Both the position numbers and the translations under genes were made by a program. This document shows positions 1-9,385 of a stretch of DNA of 64,000 bases, in pieces (position 1 is the first letter of the stretch; every line of letters starts with the position of its first letter). The notes under the pieces were generated by a model. It did no database searches. It was not told the DNA's origin and saw nothing but the letters and a program-made list of their open reading frames with translations. The stretch comes from Thalassotalea profundi (GTDB lineage: Bacteria; Pseudomonadota; Gammaproteobacteria; Enterobacterales; Alteromonadaceae), in assembly GCF_014653195.1 (NCBI RefSeq), contig NZ_BNAH01000002.1:310377-374376 (forward strand), read 5' to 3'.

Positions 1-1
1 C

Positions 2-1474
2 GAAAATAATCAAGTAATTACACAGTTAGGTGAAGTTAGTAACTCAACAGAATATCAATTACTTAATGAAAACGATGGCTACCTGCACATAAATTCCACA
101 TCTGATGGCTTATTTGGCCATAGTTTCTCTCTAATTTTTGAGTTTTCAGGTAGAACAACCAAAGTAGGCTCTGTAACCTTACTCTCAAGTAATCAAGTTA
201 TTTTTGACCGTATTGAAGTGGGTATTTATTTCTTAATTGGTAACGCAATGGTTAAAACGGCAGCGTTAGTATTTTTATTTACCATTGCTTTCAATAAATT
301 ACTCACAAATCCACTTAATGAGCTTACTGAACAAATTAATCAATTTGATGTTGACGATCCAGAAGCATCAAAATTACATATTATTAACTATGAAAACAAT
401 GAATTAAGTGTCTTACAAGACTCCTATAATAATTTAATCTCCGAGTTAGTCCGGCATAAAGAAGAGCTTGCGAGTGCCCAACTCGAAGTTATGTCGACCA
501 ACAATAAGCTCGATGAGCAAAACTTAATACTCGAACAAGAGGTTGCACGTAAGACATCATCACTGAGTAATACAATGTTGAAAATGGAAACTCAACAACG
601 TGAATTATTAGAGCAACAAACTCAATTAAAAGCTGAAAACTTGAGACGCAGTAATACGGAGAAAACACTTACACAAACTAATAAAGAGCTTAAAAATTCA
701 ATTACTGAATTGAATAAAGCACAGGAGCGATTATTAGAGGCAGAAAAAATGGCACTTTTAGGTAGCTTATCTGCGGAAGTTACCCATGAAGTCAATACAC
801 CTATTGGAGTTTCTATTACATCTACAAGTTACCTATCTGACTTATTAAGTTTTCTTAAAAATGATATACAAGAGAATAAATTAAGTAAAAAAGGACTAGA
901 AAGCTTCGTAGAAAAAGCAGAGCAAAGTTTGGAATTACAACTTAATAACTTAAATAGAGCCTCTGATTTAATTTCAAGTTACAAACAAGTGGCCGTTGAT
1001 CAAACTAGCGATAAAATTAGACAAATTGATTTAGTAAAATATACTCACGAGATCGTTAACTCGTTAACGCCAAAAATTAAGAAAACCAACCATGTGATCA
1101 ATATTAATTGTGCTGAAGCTGTAGAAGTATACTGTCACGCTGGCGCGATATCACAAATATTTACTAATCTTATTATCAACTCACTTAAACATGGTTTAGA
1201 GAATGTTGACCACGGTGAAATAAATATTGAGATATCCAAACAGAATAACACAATACATATCCGCTTTTCAGATAATGGCATTGGTGTCCCTGAGGAGCAA
1301 TTAGATCATATTTTTGAACCTTTCTATACCACTAAAAGTGGTGAGGGCGGCACAGGGTTAGGTACTCATATTATACATGGTTTAGTTGTTGATACGCTTA
1401 ATGGAAAAATAGAAGCATCTTCACCAGAAGGACAAGGACTTACTTTTGATATTAGTTTTGACAATATGCAATGA
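2..1474 (+). CDS. Sensor histidine kinase, 3' part (5' end outside window)
   Basis: The reading frame is open from base 2, so the gene begins upstream and about 490 residues are visible. The first ~70 residues are probably the end of an extracytoplasmic sensor domain. A membrane segment follows (VKTAALVFLFTIAF, encoded near 250-290), then a long glutamine- and glutamate-rich coiled coil. The HisKA phosphorylation motif is VTHEVNTPIG (near 780-810). The ATPase domain shows an N box (NLIINSLKHG) and glycine boxes (DNGIGVPEEQ, GGTGLGTHII). A membrane-bound kinase feeding an unseen response regulator is well supported; the signal is unknown. No regulator gene follows, since rdgC comes next. An internal ATG at 218 is not the real start, because coding sequence continues upstream of it. 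Confidence 0.9.
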   Translation, partial: ENNQVITQLGEVSNSTEYQLLNENDGYLHINSTSDGLFGHSFSLIFEFSGRTTKVGSVTLLSSNQVIFDRIEVGIYFLIGNAMVKTAALVFLFTIAFNKLLTNPLNELTEQINQFDVDDPEASKLHIINYENNELSVLQDSYNNLISELVRHKEELASAQLEVMSTNNKLDEQNLILEQEVARKTSSLSNTMLKMETQQRELLEQQTQLKAENLRRSNTEKTLTQTNKELKNSITELNKAQERLLEAEKMALLGSLSAEVTHEVNTPIGVSITSTSYLSDLLSFLKNDIQENKLSKKGLESFVEKAEQSLELQLNNLNRASDLISSYKQVAVDQTSDKIRQIDLVKYTHEIVNSLTPKIKKTNHVININCAEAVEVYCHAGAISQIFTNLIINSLKHGLENVDHGEINIEISKQNNTIHIRFSDNGIGVPEEQLDHIFEPFYTTKSGEGGTGLGTHIIHGLVVDTLNGKIEASSPEGQGLTFDISFDNMQ

Positions 1475-1561
1475 CATTATTGATGATCATCACGACTAAT
1501 TACGTTAATATGACGACCCTTTTGTATTTCAGCCCTTAATTTTGGGCAAAGGATTATTTTC

Positions 1562-2482
1562 ATGTGGTTTAAAAACCTATACTTTTTTGCCTTTACTCGT
1601 CCTTTTGAATGGTCCGAACAAGATTTAGAAAAGAACTTATCAGAACATTTATTTACGCCTTGTGGCTCAACCGAAATGTCACATTTTGGTTGGGTAAATG
1701 CGCTAGGCAAACATGGGCATTCTACTGTTCATGCTGTAAACGGTAATTTTTTGTTATGCGCTCGTAAAGAAGAAAAGATACTTCCCGCTCCTGTCATCAA
1801 AGATATGATTGAAGAAAAAGTAGCGCATTTAGAAAATGAGCAAGGTCGCTCCGCAACTAAAAAAGAAAAGGAACAATTTAAAGAGGATATTATTTTTGAA
1901 TTACTTCCTCGTGCTTTTTCTCGTGTAACCGATACTCATGCCTATATCAATGCAGAAGAAAATATCATTGTGGTGAATACCAGTAGTAGAGGCAAAGCTG
2001 AAGACTTCCTTGCTTTATTACGTAAGGTCTTAGGCACACTGCCAGTGACCAGTTTATCGCCTGAACGTGCACCAGATGAAATTATGACGGATTGGTTAAC
2101 AGAACAAAGCTTAACCGAACCTTTTCAATTAGGTATGGAGGCAGAGTTTCACGCTTTAGGTGACGATGGCGCTGTTGTACGTGTTAAAAATCAAGATTTA
2201 ACTAGTGATGAAATAAAAGCGCACTTAGATGCTGATAAATTCGTTGTCAAAACAGCTTTAGAGTGGGATGACGCAATCTCATTTATTCTATGCGACGACC
2301 TTGCTATTAAACGCCTTAAGTTTTTTGATGTTTTACAAGAGCAAAATGAAGACATCGATAAAGATGATATGGTAGCTAGGCTCGATGCAGACTTTTCGTT
2401 AATGGCGGGAGAGTTAAACCGATTAATTAAGGATCTTTTAGCGCAGTTCTCATTAAAATCAATAGACTGCCTAGAAAAATAA
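1562..2482 (+). CDS. rdgC: Recombination-associated protein RdgC
   Basis: 306 residues, about the usual family length. The N-terminus MWFKNLYFFAFTRPFEW and the conserved segment CGSTEMSHFGWVNALG are typical of RdgC. Family knowledge: RdgC is a nucleoid-associated protein that forms a dimeric ring around duplex DNA and limits RecA loading. The gene stands alone on this strand, 87 bp after the kinase stop, and a strong terminator follows at 2507-2533. Identification is firm; any local specialisation cannot be judged from sequence. Confidence 0.96.
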   Translation: MWFKNLYFFAFTRPFEWSEQDLEKNLSEHLFTPCGSTEMSHFGWVNALGKHGHSTVHAVNGNFLLCARKEEKILPAPVIKDMIEEKVAHLENEQGRSATKKEKEQFKEDIIFELLPRAFSRVTDTHAYINAEENIIVVNTSSRGKAEDFLALLRKVLGTLPVTSLSPERAPDEIMTDWLTEQSLTEPFQLGMEAEFHALGDDGAVVRVKNQDLTSDEIKAHLDADKFVVKTALEWDDAISFILCDDLAIKRLKFFDVLQEQNEDIDKDDMVARLDADFSLMAGELNRLIKDLLAQFSLKSIDCLEK

Positions 2483-2506
2483 TTTCTTTGTTGAATATAA
2501 ATATCT

Positions 2507-2533
2507 AAAAAGGCGCTAATTAAGCGCCTTTTT
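2507..2533. terminator. Bidirectional terminator between rdgC and rraB
   Basis: A perfect 11-bp stem (AAAAAGGCGCT / AGCGCCTTTTT) with a 5-nt loop has A- and T-tracts on both sides. It lies between the convergent ends of rdgC (+) and rraB (-) and can serve both. Confidence 0.9.
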
Positions 2534-2553
2534 ATTGTAAGTAGTGACTAACA

Positions 2554-2904
2554 TTACTCTTCGAAGTATGTTCCCCAGCCATCATAATCAACGTTGTTTT
2601 GTTTGGCTAATTCAAACATATTTTTGGTTTCATCAGCGATAATATCAAAGTCTAACGGTTGCTCGGTAATAATATCAAAAGCAAAAACTTTTTCTCCAGT
2701 TTCAAGTTCAGCTTCCTCTGGCTCTTCTATTTCAAGGCCCATCTTAAATGCAGCAATTGCCGCTTTTTCTAATAAATTAAAATCAGCACTAGAAAAGTGA
2801 TGCTCAATGGTATGATGTACTTCTTCATTAGTACCATCTTCAATTAAAGCGTTAATTAAATTTTCTGTGTGTTCTAACCACTGCGTTAAATCTTCATCAT
2901 TCAT
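2554..2904 (-). CDS. rraB: Ribonuclease E inhibitor RraB
   Basis: 116 acidic residues. The segments TIEHHFSSADFNLLEKAAIA and, at the C-terminus, NNVDYDGWGTYFEE match the RraB core. E. coli RraB has an extra acidic tail that is absent here. Family knowledge: RraB binds RNase E and modulates mRNA decay. The start ATG follows a purine-rich GAGAAGAAGAGA. It lies 17 bp after plsC on the same strand, so the two are probably co-transcribed and end at the terminator at 2507-2533. Confidence 0.92.
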   Translation of the reverse strand: MNDEDLTQWLEHTENLINALIEDGTNEEVHHTIEHHFSSADFNLLEKAAIAAFKMGLEIEEPEEAELETGEKVFAFDIITEQPLDFDIIADETKNMFELAKQNNVDYDGWGTYFEE

Positions 2905-2921
2905 AGCCAGTCTCTTCTTCT

Positions 2922-3635
2922 CTATTTAACTTCTGCACTAATTGCTTCGATCTTTTCCGCCATTAAATCGCGTGTTTGATTTGCTATTGATCTAATGTTT
3001 TCACTACTAGAATCATCTAAAAAAATAGGATCTAAATATTCAATAATTAACTTACCATTATTCCATCGGTTTAAATGAATTTTATTATGTAAGTTACTCG
3101 TACAAATAGGCACTATTGGTACATTTGCTTGCATTGCAGTTCTAAAGGCTCCAGTTTTAAAAGCTAATAAACCACGGCCATTACTACGAGTACCTTCAGG
3201 AAATAGCCATACTGATAATTGTTTTTCGCGAATTTTATTTGCCGTTAAGGCAATAGTATTCATTGCTTTATTTTTATTATTACGGTCAATTAAAATATTA
3301 CCTGTCAGCCAATACATTTGACCAAAAAAAGGGATCCATTTTAAGCTTTTCTTCCCTACACTTACTGTACCTGGCCTAACAGCATTACTCACAGTAAAAA
3401 TATCGTAGCTATTTTGATGATTACAAATATACACTACTGGTGAAAGGTTTTTCACTGACTCGGGGATCCTCACTTCCACTGTTAATCCAAGAAGTTTCGA
3501 GATCTTGCCCATAACCTTAGCTGTATGGAAAACATTGTTTCGATGAAATGGTCTTAATAAACTATAACAACATGAGAAAATTGAAATAATAACAATGGCT
3601 AACGCCATTAAAATAATGCGAACTAAAGCTAACAA
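2922..3635 (-). CDS. plsC: 1-acyl-sn-glycerol-3-phosphate acyltransferase
   Basis: 237 residues with an N-terminal hydrophobic helix (residues 5-25). The acyltransferase HX4D motif is NHQNSYD (H73, D78), and the acceptor-binding motif FPEGTRS is at residues 145-151. Family knowledge: it acylates lysophosphatidate to phosphatidate at the inner membrane in phospholipid synthesis. It is the first gene of a likely plsC-rraB unit. Paralogues of this family are common, so it may not be the only PlsC in the cell. Confidence 0.92.
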   Translation of the reverse strand: MLALVRIILMALAIVIISIFSCCYSLLRPFHRNNVFHTAKVMGKISKLLGLTVEVRIPESVKNLSPVVYICNHQNSYDIFTVSNAVRPGTVSVGKKSLKWIPFFGQMYWLTGNILIDRNNKNKAMNTIALTANKIREKQLSVWLFPEGTRSNGRGLLAFKTGAFRTAMQANVPIVPICTSNLHNKIHLNRWNNGKLIIEYLDPIFLDDSSSENIRSIANQTRDLMAEKIEAISAEVK

Positions 3636-3888
3636 CGCAAGTTCCTAATGAAAAATAAGAGCGCAAGTATACCTTAATGTTATGAATGCTAAAACAATCG
3701 TGAGAGTAAAACACTTAACCATCTGATAAAAATAACTTTAAAGTGTATAAAACATACCTAAAGGAAATACAAATTGATGTAAAAAGCACAAAAAGGCTTT
3801 ACTTAACATTTAATTATTAATTTTTATCTCCAATCATTTTATTTTAGCTATAGTTAATAAGAAGCCAATTTTTTTAGGAGAGATAATT

Positions 3889-4638
3889 ATGTACTATTTG
3901 TTGCTAGCAATTCTTGTATTTACATTATCTTTTCCTGCAATCTCAAATACCCAATTAATAAATTTTGATAAAATTAAGAAAACGAAAGTAACCAATTTCT
4001 CCCAACAACTAGGGATGGCCGCTATTACTATCCCTGCTCGAGTATCAGGCCAACACGAAAAATTTTTATCGAATATTTATGAAGTAAATGATGAAGCCCT
4101 AACTCATTATAACCGAGCAGGGAATTGGTTTTATCAAAGCCCAAAAGCTAATGTTTGGTTCGGACGGTTATCACCTGCAACTATTAATGTAACTAAAGAA
4201 ATTTCAAACAATGAACGACCGAATACCCAAGGCCTAAATGCAGCAATTAATTATGGTCGATTTAGTATGGAAACAGCCCTTATCACTGAAAATAGTAATA
4301 TTAAAGATAGCGGTACTTTTTACTTACAAGGCGCATACACCTTGCTAGAAAAATCACCATTTAATATTGCTATCACAGCCAAAGTAGAAACATTGAGTGA
4401 ACATAACGTGAACTATTATTTTGGCGATAACAATCAACTAGAACAAGGCCAATCTTTAATTGATTATCAAGCCAAAAACACCACTTGGGGTTTAATTGGT
4501 ACTTATGAAGTCACACCTAAGTGGACGGTGATCGGCGCATTCACTTCAACTATACTTGATAAAGATATAATGCAAAGTCCTCTTGTTAGTGACAGCAATA
4601 TTAATATGGCGTTAATTGGCACTAGCTATTCATTTTAA
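3889..4638 (+). CDS. MipA/OmpV-like outer membrane protein
   Basis: 249 residues with an N-terminal signal peptide (hydrophobic residues 3-17, likely cleavage after the SNT region). The C-terminal half resembles MipA/OmpV barrels: a WGLIG...TPKWTVIGAFTST segment, then a DSxLVSDS-like stretch (QSPLVSDSN), and a final strand ending SYSF with terminal phenylalanine, as expected for BAM-assembled barrels. The start is supported by an AGGAGA ribosome site 8-9 bases upstream. Function beyond outer membrane location is unknown. The stop codon abuts the convergent GST gene. Confidence 0.7.
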   Translation: MYYLLLAILVFTLSFPAISNTQLINFDKIKKTKVTNFSQQLGMAAITIPARVSGQHEKFLSNIYEVNDEALTHYNRAGNWFYQSPKANVWFGRLSPATINVTKEISNNERPNTQGLNAAINYGRFSMETALITENSNIKDSGTFYLQGAYTLLEKSPFNIAITAKVETLSEHNVNYYFGDNNQLEQGQSLIDYQAKNTTWGLIGTYEVTPKWTVIGAFTSTILDKDIMQSPLVSDSNINMALIGTSYSF

Positions 4639-5226
4639 CTAAATTCGAGGGACAGTTTCTTTAATTCCTTTCTGATATTTTGCTTTCTCAAAAAAGTTTA
4701 AAAGCGAGTTATGATCTTGCCAAAAATAAATTTCTCTAAATGATAGCCAATCGAGTAAACAATACAGAGAAATAGCAACATAATCCCATTGCTTAATGAC
4801 ATCATCAGCAACGGCTTCATTCAAACTATCGAGTATTTTGCCAACACGCTCTTTTTGCAAATTAAAAAATAAAGCATCTTGTTTAACATCAATGCCTGAT
4901 CGCATCAGTAGTAGCATTGAGACCATTGAGTCATTCGCAGCGTCAATTTCTGTTAACAAGTTCTCTTGCTGCCAAGTAAGTGCTGGCTGATTAAATTTTT
5001 GCGCTAAGTATCGATAAATCACACCCGAGTCATTTATAACATTATCATCATCAATTAATACTGGAATTTTTTGAGCAGGATTATTTTGAGTTAAAAATGC
5101 ACGATCTTGAGTATCAAAAATATCTAAGTTAATAAATTCACATGCAGTCTCAGTAACTTCGATATTAATTAAATAAAGTCTGATACGACGTACAAATGGT
5201 GAAGTGGTAGAGCCTAAAAGTTTCAT
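4639..5226 (-). CDS. Glutathione S-transferase family protein
   Basis: 195 residues. The N-terminal thioredoxin-fold GST domain shows the TTSPFVRRIR active-site region (S9-P10), the cis-proline segment KIPVLI, and the glutathione gamma-glutamyl binding pair (NDSGVIYRYL). A helical C-terminal domain follows. The substrate cannot be inferred. It is a single gene convergent with the OmpV-like gene; its upstream spacer holds an 8-bp inverted repeat at 5239-5268. Confidence 0.85.
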   Translation of the reverse strand: MKLLGSTTSPFVRRIRLYLINIEVTETACEFINLDIFDTQDRAFLTQNNPAQKIPVLIDDDNVINDSGVIYRYLAQKFNQPALTWQQENLLTEIDAANDSMVSMLLLMRSGIDVKQDALFFNLQKERVGKILDSLNEAVADDVIKQWDYVAISLYCLLDWLSFREIYFWQDHNSLLNFFEKAKYQKGIKETVPRI

Positions 5227-5238
5227 ATTAAGTGTAAA

Positions 5239-5268
5239 GTCTCTTCAAAAATTAAAAACTGAAGAGAC
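5239..5268. other. Hairpin between GST and acyl-CoA dehydrogenase genes
   Basis: Perfect 8-bp arms GTCTCTTC and GAAGAGAC are separated by 14 AT-rich bases. It lies downstream of the acyl-CoA dehydrogenase stop and upstream of the GST start, both on the minus strand. There is no clear U-tract, so it is either a weak terminator or a structure in the GST leader. Confidence 0.4.
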
Positions 5269-5319
5269 CTTACCTAGACTACCATTAAATTACTAGAGGT
5301 ATGTTACTAAAGTCACAGA

Positions 5320-7101
5320 TCAAAATAATGCATCATCAATAGCAAACATTGGTTCAGGACCCGCTTTAATCGTGGCAATTAATGAAAGTCTGCGTGGTAA
5401 TAAACGAGCAAAGTAATACTTAGCAGTTAAAATTTTACTTTGATAATAAGGATCATCAGAAGGTTGCTTTTCTAATGCCACCTGTGCCATTTTCGCCCAC
5501 ACATAAGCCATTGCTGTATAACCAAATAAATGCAAGTAATCATTAGCGGAAGTACCTAACTCTTCTACATTAGAATTTGCTTGTATTAAAATATGTTGAG
5601 TTATGCTCTCCAAGTCTGACACAGCTTCAGCTAATGGTGTAATAAACTCTTCCATATTTTCTGCTGAAGTGTCAGCAATATATTGCTTCACTTCATCCGT
5701 AAATACTTGCAACATAGCACCTTTCGAACCAGCAACTTTTCTAGCCAGTAAATCCATAGCTTGAATACCATTAGTGCCTTCATAAATTTGTGCTATTCGT
5801 GTATCTCGAACCAGTTGTTCTTGTCCCCACTCCCGAATAAAACCATGCCCACCAAATACCTGTTGGCCAGCAACAGCTGACTCAAAACCTAAATCAGTAA
5901 AAAATGCTTTGGCAATAGGCGTCAATAAAGCAACCAATTGGTCGGCTTTTTTCTGAGACTCACCTTCACCATAGGTTGCAATATCTAGCTGCATCGCAAT
6001 ATAAGTAGAAAGAGCTCGTGAACCTTCATTTTTAGCTTTCATATCTAATAGCATGCGACGAACATCGCCATGAACCATTATTGAATCAGCCGCTTTATCT
6101 GGTGACTTAACACCTGATAATGAACGACTTTGCACACGATCTTTTGCATATTCTAATGCATTTTGGTAAGAACGTTCTGCTGCACCTAAGCCTTGAATAC
6201 CAACACCAACTCTCTCAAAGTTCATCATAGTAAACATACATGCTAGGCCTTTGTTTAGTTCACCAACTAAATAACCTTTGGCACCATCAAAGTTAATGAC
6301 ACAAGTTGCGGACGCGTGAATACCCATTTTGTGCTCAATAGAGCCACACGATACTTGATTAAATTGACCTATAGAACCGTCATCATTAACTTGATATTTA
6401 GGTACTAAGAAAAGAGAAATTCCCCTAGGGCCTGCAGGTGCATCTGGTAATTTAGCTAATACTAAATGAAGAATATTTTCAGTTAAATCATGCTCTCCAC
6501 CCGTAATAAATATTTTATTACCTGTAACTAAGTAGCTTCCATCATCTTGTGGTATAGCTTTGGTACGAATCATTCCCAAGTCTGTTCCCGCATGAGATTC
6601 TGTTAAACACATTGTTGCTGACCAATCTCCAGCATACATACGAGTAAGGTAACGTTGCTTTAATTCTTCACTTGCATGTTTTGCGATAGAAAGAGCTGCA
6701 CCGGCAGTTAGACCTGGATACAAGCTAAATGAGATATCTGCCGAGCAGAGCATTTCTTCATGAAATGCCGTGATCACTTTAGGCATTCCCATACCACCAT
6801 AATTTGGATCACCACCAAGTGACGTCCAACCACCTTCTACATAGGTATTAAATGCTTCTTTATAACCAGGGGCTGTTGTGACCTTACCATTATCAAAGCT
6901 AACACCAACTTCATCACCTTGACGAGAAATGGGTGCAATAACTTGCTCTGCTATTTTGGAGCACTCTTGCAAAATTGCATCTGCCGTTTCTACATCAACG
7001 TGCTCAGAAAGCTTAGGTAGGTTTTGCCATAAGTTTCCTACATTAAACACGTCGTGCAATAAGAAATTCATATCTTTTAACGGAACACGATATTCGGCCA
7101 T
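5320..7101 (-). CDS. Acyl-CoA dehydrogenase, large (about 600 aa) subfamily
   Basis: 593 residues from the chosen start. Visible motifs are the flavin/acyl-CoA loop MCLTESHAGTDLG, the FERVGVGIQGLG helix, the GGHGFIREWG segment, and the distal RDTRIAQIYEGTNGIQAMDLL. The extra C-terminal region marks the family that includes 3-methylmercaptopropionyl-CoA dehydrogenase (DmdC-like) and broad fatty acyl-CoA dehydrogenases; substrate is not decidable here. The start is ATG at 7101: a GGAG ribosome site lies just upstream and relatives begin MAEYR. An in-frame TTG 12 bases earlier overlaps that site and is unlikely. It appears to be a single gene. Confidence 0.9.
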   Translation of the reverse strand: MAEYRVPLKDMNFLLHDVFNVGNLWQNLPKLSEHVDVETADAILQECSKIAEQVIAPISRQGDEVGVSFDNGKVTTAPGYKEAFNTYVEGGWTSLGGDPNYGGMGMPKVITAFHEEMLCSADISFSLYPGLTAGAALSIAKHASEELKQRYLTRMYAGDWSATMCLTESHAGTDLGMIRTKAIPQDDGSYLVTGNKIFITGGEHDLTENILHLVLAKLPDAPAGPRGISLFLVPKYQVNDDGSIGQFNQVSCGSIEHKMGIHASATCVINFDGAKGYLVGELNKGLACMFTMMNFERVGVGIQGLGAAERSYQNALEYAKDRVQSRSLSGVKSPDKAADSIMVHGDVRRMLLDMKAKNEGSRALSTYIAMQLDIATYGEGESQKKADQLVALLTPIAKAFFTDLGFESAVAGQQVFGGHGFIREWGQEQLVRDTRIAQIYEGTNGIQAMDLLARKVAGSKGAMLQVFTDEVKQYIADTSAENMEEFITPLAEAVSDLESITQHILIQANSNVEELGTSANDYLHLFGYTAMAYVWAKMAQVALEKQPSDDPYYQSKILTAKYYFARLLPRRLSLIATIKAGPEPMFAIDDALF

Positions 7102-7330
7102 AAAATTCTCCAACTTGAAATAGCTTTAAACAACTAATTTAAACAACTGTTTGAATATAACGAAATATAAGAAAATGTAAAGGATTAAAAATTTAATTCC
7201 ATAGTTTAAATTCACTTCCTTTAGAGCCTTTTATTGCTATAATAAATTTATAGATTATTTTTTTTCATGTATAAAATGGCATAGCTAGTACAAGGACATT
7301 GAGGGCTATAGCAGAGCAGGTTGAGGTTAT

Positions 7331-8797
7331 ATGAATAAAAACAACACTTTATTTACCTATCTTTTTAGCGTCTTATTTGCTGAATGTATCCTATTAGGTT
7401 TTATTTATGACACTTTGTTATCAGGTATTGTAATAGGTTTACCAGCCTTAATTATTCCCTTATATTTTTATAAAACAGCCCCTCAAGCAGCAATAACAAA
7501 GCATGTATCAGCACTTGCTTCTATGATATTTGCTGCGTTACATATCCATCAAGCACATGGGCTTATTGAAGTTCATTTTGAAATATTTATCTTGATGGCT
7601 GTTTTAATTATATTTCAAGATTGGCGAGTATTTATTACGGCTATTTTAGTGGTTGCTGTTCATCATTTGTCTTTTTATTTCTTACAAGTAAATAATACAG
7701 GCGTCTACATTTTTGATGCCAATAGACTCGCTTTCACCACAGTACTAATCCACGCGATTTATGCCATTGCAGAAGCCATTATTACTGGGCTTATCGCAAA
7801 ATCAATGAAAAAAAGAAGTGAAGCAGGTAAAGAGCTTTCAATTGTTGCTGAAGCATTAACCGCTGATAAAAACTCTATCGATTTAAGCATTAGAACATCC
7901 GCAGAACAAAATAAAACATTACTGTCATTCAATGAACTATTAATACTTTTAAATACTATTATTCAAAGCGTTAAAAATGAAGTCATAGAGTTAAATAACA
8001 ATGCAACTAACCTAATAAACACTAAAGTTGATTTAGAAGAGTCATCAGCACAGCGACAACAAGAGACGGACAGTATTGCCAGCGCAGCAGAAGAGATGGC
8101 AACAACAGTCGCTTCGATTGCTGAAGAAACTAATCAACTAAGCACTCAAATGCAAGAAGCAAGTCAATTCACACAAGCTACAAATTTAGATATTTTAACG
8201 ATTAATCAACAAAATGAAGCCTTAACTTTAGCATTGACCAAAACTAGTGAACAAGTCAACGAATTAGCCAACTCAACTGATGCTATCTCTACCCTATTGT
8301 CCGACATAAGCAGTATTGCCGAGCAAACAAATCTGTTAGCCTTAAATGCTGCTATTGAAGCGGCAAGAGCCGGTGAACAAGGTAGAGGATTTGCTGTAGT
8401 AGCAGATGAAGTTAGAGCGTTAGCTAATCGTTCTAAAGAAAGCACCGATAAAATAGGAAAAACGCTCTCACTATTAAATAGTTATTCAAAATCAACCACA
8501 GAGTCAATGACTCAAAGTATTGATATAGTTCAATCTGTCATAGTTAGTGCAAATAAAGCACAAGAGCAAATTAATCAGGCGTCAGATCTCGTTGAGCAAG
8601 CCAGTGCCGTTTCTATTAATTTAGCTGCTGCGTTAGAACAGCAATCAATCACTACAGATAGTATCGCAAAAAGTTCTGAAACTCTAAGGGCGACAATGCT
8701 AACTGACATTGAGAAGGTAGAAGTCCTTGGCCGCGAAGCAAACAGAGTAAGCCATGCTGCTAGCGAAATGGCAAGTAATATTACTCGTTTTAAATAA
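7331..8797 (+). CDS. Methyl-accepting chemotaxis protein with histidine-rich membrane domain
   Basis: 488 residues. The N-terminal ~155 residues form about six membrane segments with no sizeable periplasmic domain. This region carries seven histidines at or near membrane edges (H71, H73, H76, H82, H111, H112, H141) in a HIHQAHG...EVHFE...VHHLSF pattern. The cytoplasmic part is a long coiled coil with the signalling tip [20 protein letters not shown] and [10 protein letters not shown], which contacts CheA/CheW. There is no HAMP domain of normal length. The histidine pattern suggests metal, haem or redox sensing, but that is inference. Two small genes follow closely. Confidence 0.9.
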   Translation: MNKNNTLFTYLFSVLFAECILLGFIYDTLLSGIVIGLPALIIPLYFYKTAPQAAITKHVSALASMIFAALHIHQAHGLIEVHFEIFILMAVLIIFQDWRVFITAILVVAVHHLSFYFLQVNNTGVYIFDANRLAFTTVLIHAIYAIAEAIITGLIAKSMKKRSEAGKELSIVAEALTADKNSIDLSIRTSAEQNKTLLSFNELLILLNTIIQSVKNEVIELNNNATNLINTKVDLEESSAQRQQETDSIASAAEEMATTVASIAEETNQLSTQMQEASQFTQATNLDILTINQQNEALTLALTKTSEQVNELANSTDAISTLLSDISSIAEQTNLLALNAAIEAARAGEQGRGFAVVADEVRALANRSKESTDKIGKTLSLLNSYSKSTTESMTQSIDIVQSVIVSANKAQEQINQASDLVEQASAVSINLAAALEQQSITTDSIAKSSETLRATMLTDIEKVEVLGREANRVSHAASEMASNITRFK

Positions 8798-8806
8798 CTT
8801 AAACTC

Positions 8807-9328
8807 GTGAAAAGTAACATTACAATTAAACGTCAGTATCTCATTTTATCTCTCTGGATAATCTTTACAATATTGGCGTTTAGCTATTTTATTAATGCCC
8901 AACTTATTAATTTTGATGCAAATAAAAAATTAGACAATATTAACCACAATGAACTAAGCACTTATTTCTCTGCGTACATAGACGATAAAGAAATCGGGGG
9001 TAAACAGACGATCATACATTTTTCAAAACCTAATTGTTCATGTCAGCAATATAGTAAACAACATATGAAAGATATTGATAAACTTGCATTTGAAAATGAC
9101 TTTAATATTAAAAATATTATAATCAATAAAGACACTATAATTCCATCGACCCCTTCAGTCGCTATCATTAATAAGATAGGCGAAGTGATGTACTTTGGTC
9201 CCTATGGTCAAGGTATTGCTTGCTCCCAAACTTCAGGTTACGCACAAACCATACTTAATAATCATCTCAAAGGGTATACGGCCAATATTATCATTAAAGA
9301 AGCTAAAGGTTGTTATTGTGCGGTATAA
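8807..9328 (+). CDS. Membrane-anchored thioredoxin-fold-like protein (DUF6436-like)
   Basis: 173 residues. One N-terminal membrane anchor (about residues 11-30) is followed by a presumably periplasmic domain. That domain has a paired-cysteine site CSCQQYS after a beta-strand (TIIHFSKPN), a STPSVAIIN cis-proline-like strand, and a terminal KGCYCAV. The layout resembles a thioredoxin fold, and I associate it with DUF6436. The start is a GTG 9 bp after the chemoreceptor stop; no ATG precedes the membrane segment. Spacing suggests co-transcription with the receptor. Redox activity is inferred from the cysteines only. Confidence 0.65.
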   Translation: MKSNITIKRQYLILSLWIIFTILAFSYFINAQLINFDANKKLDNINHNELSTYFSAYIDDKEIGGKQTIIHFSKPNCSCQQYSKQHMKDIDKLAFENDFNIKNIIINKDTIIPSTPSVAIINKIGEVMYFGPYGQGIACSQTSGYAQTILNNHLKGYTANIIIKEAKGCYCAV

Positions 9329-9385
9329 AAGGCAGGATATATTCTATAATTATATTTTTCTTTGACGGAACTCAATACTAACTAA

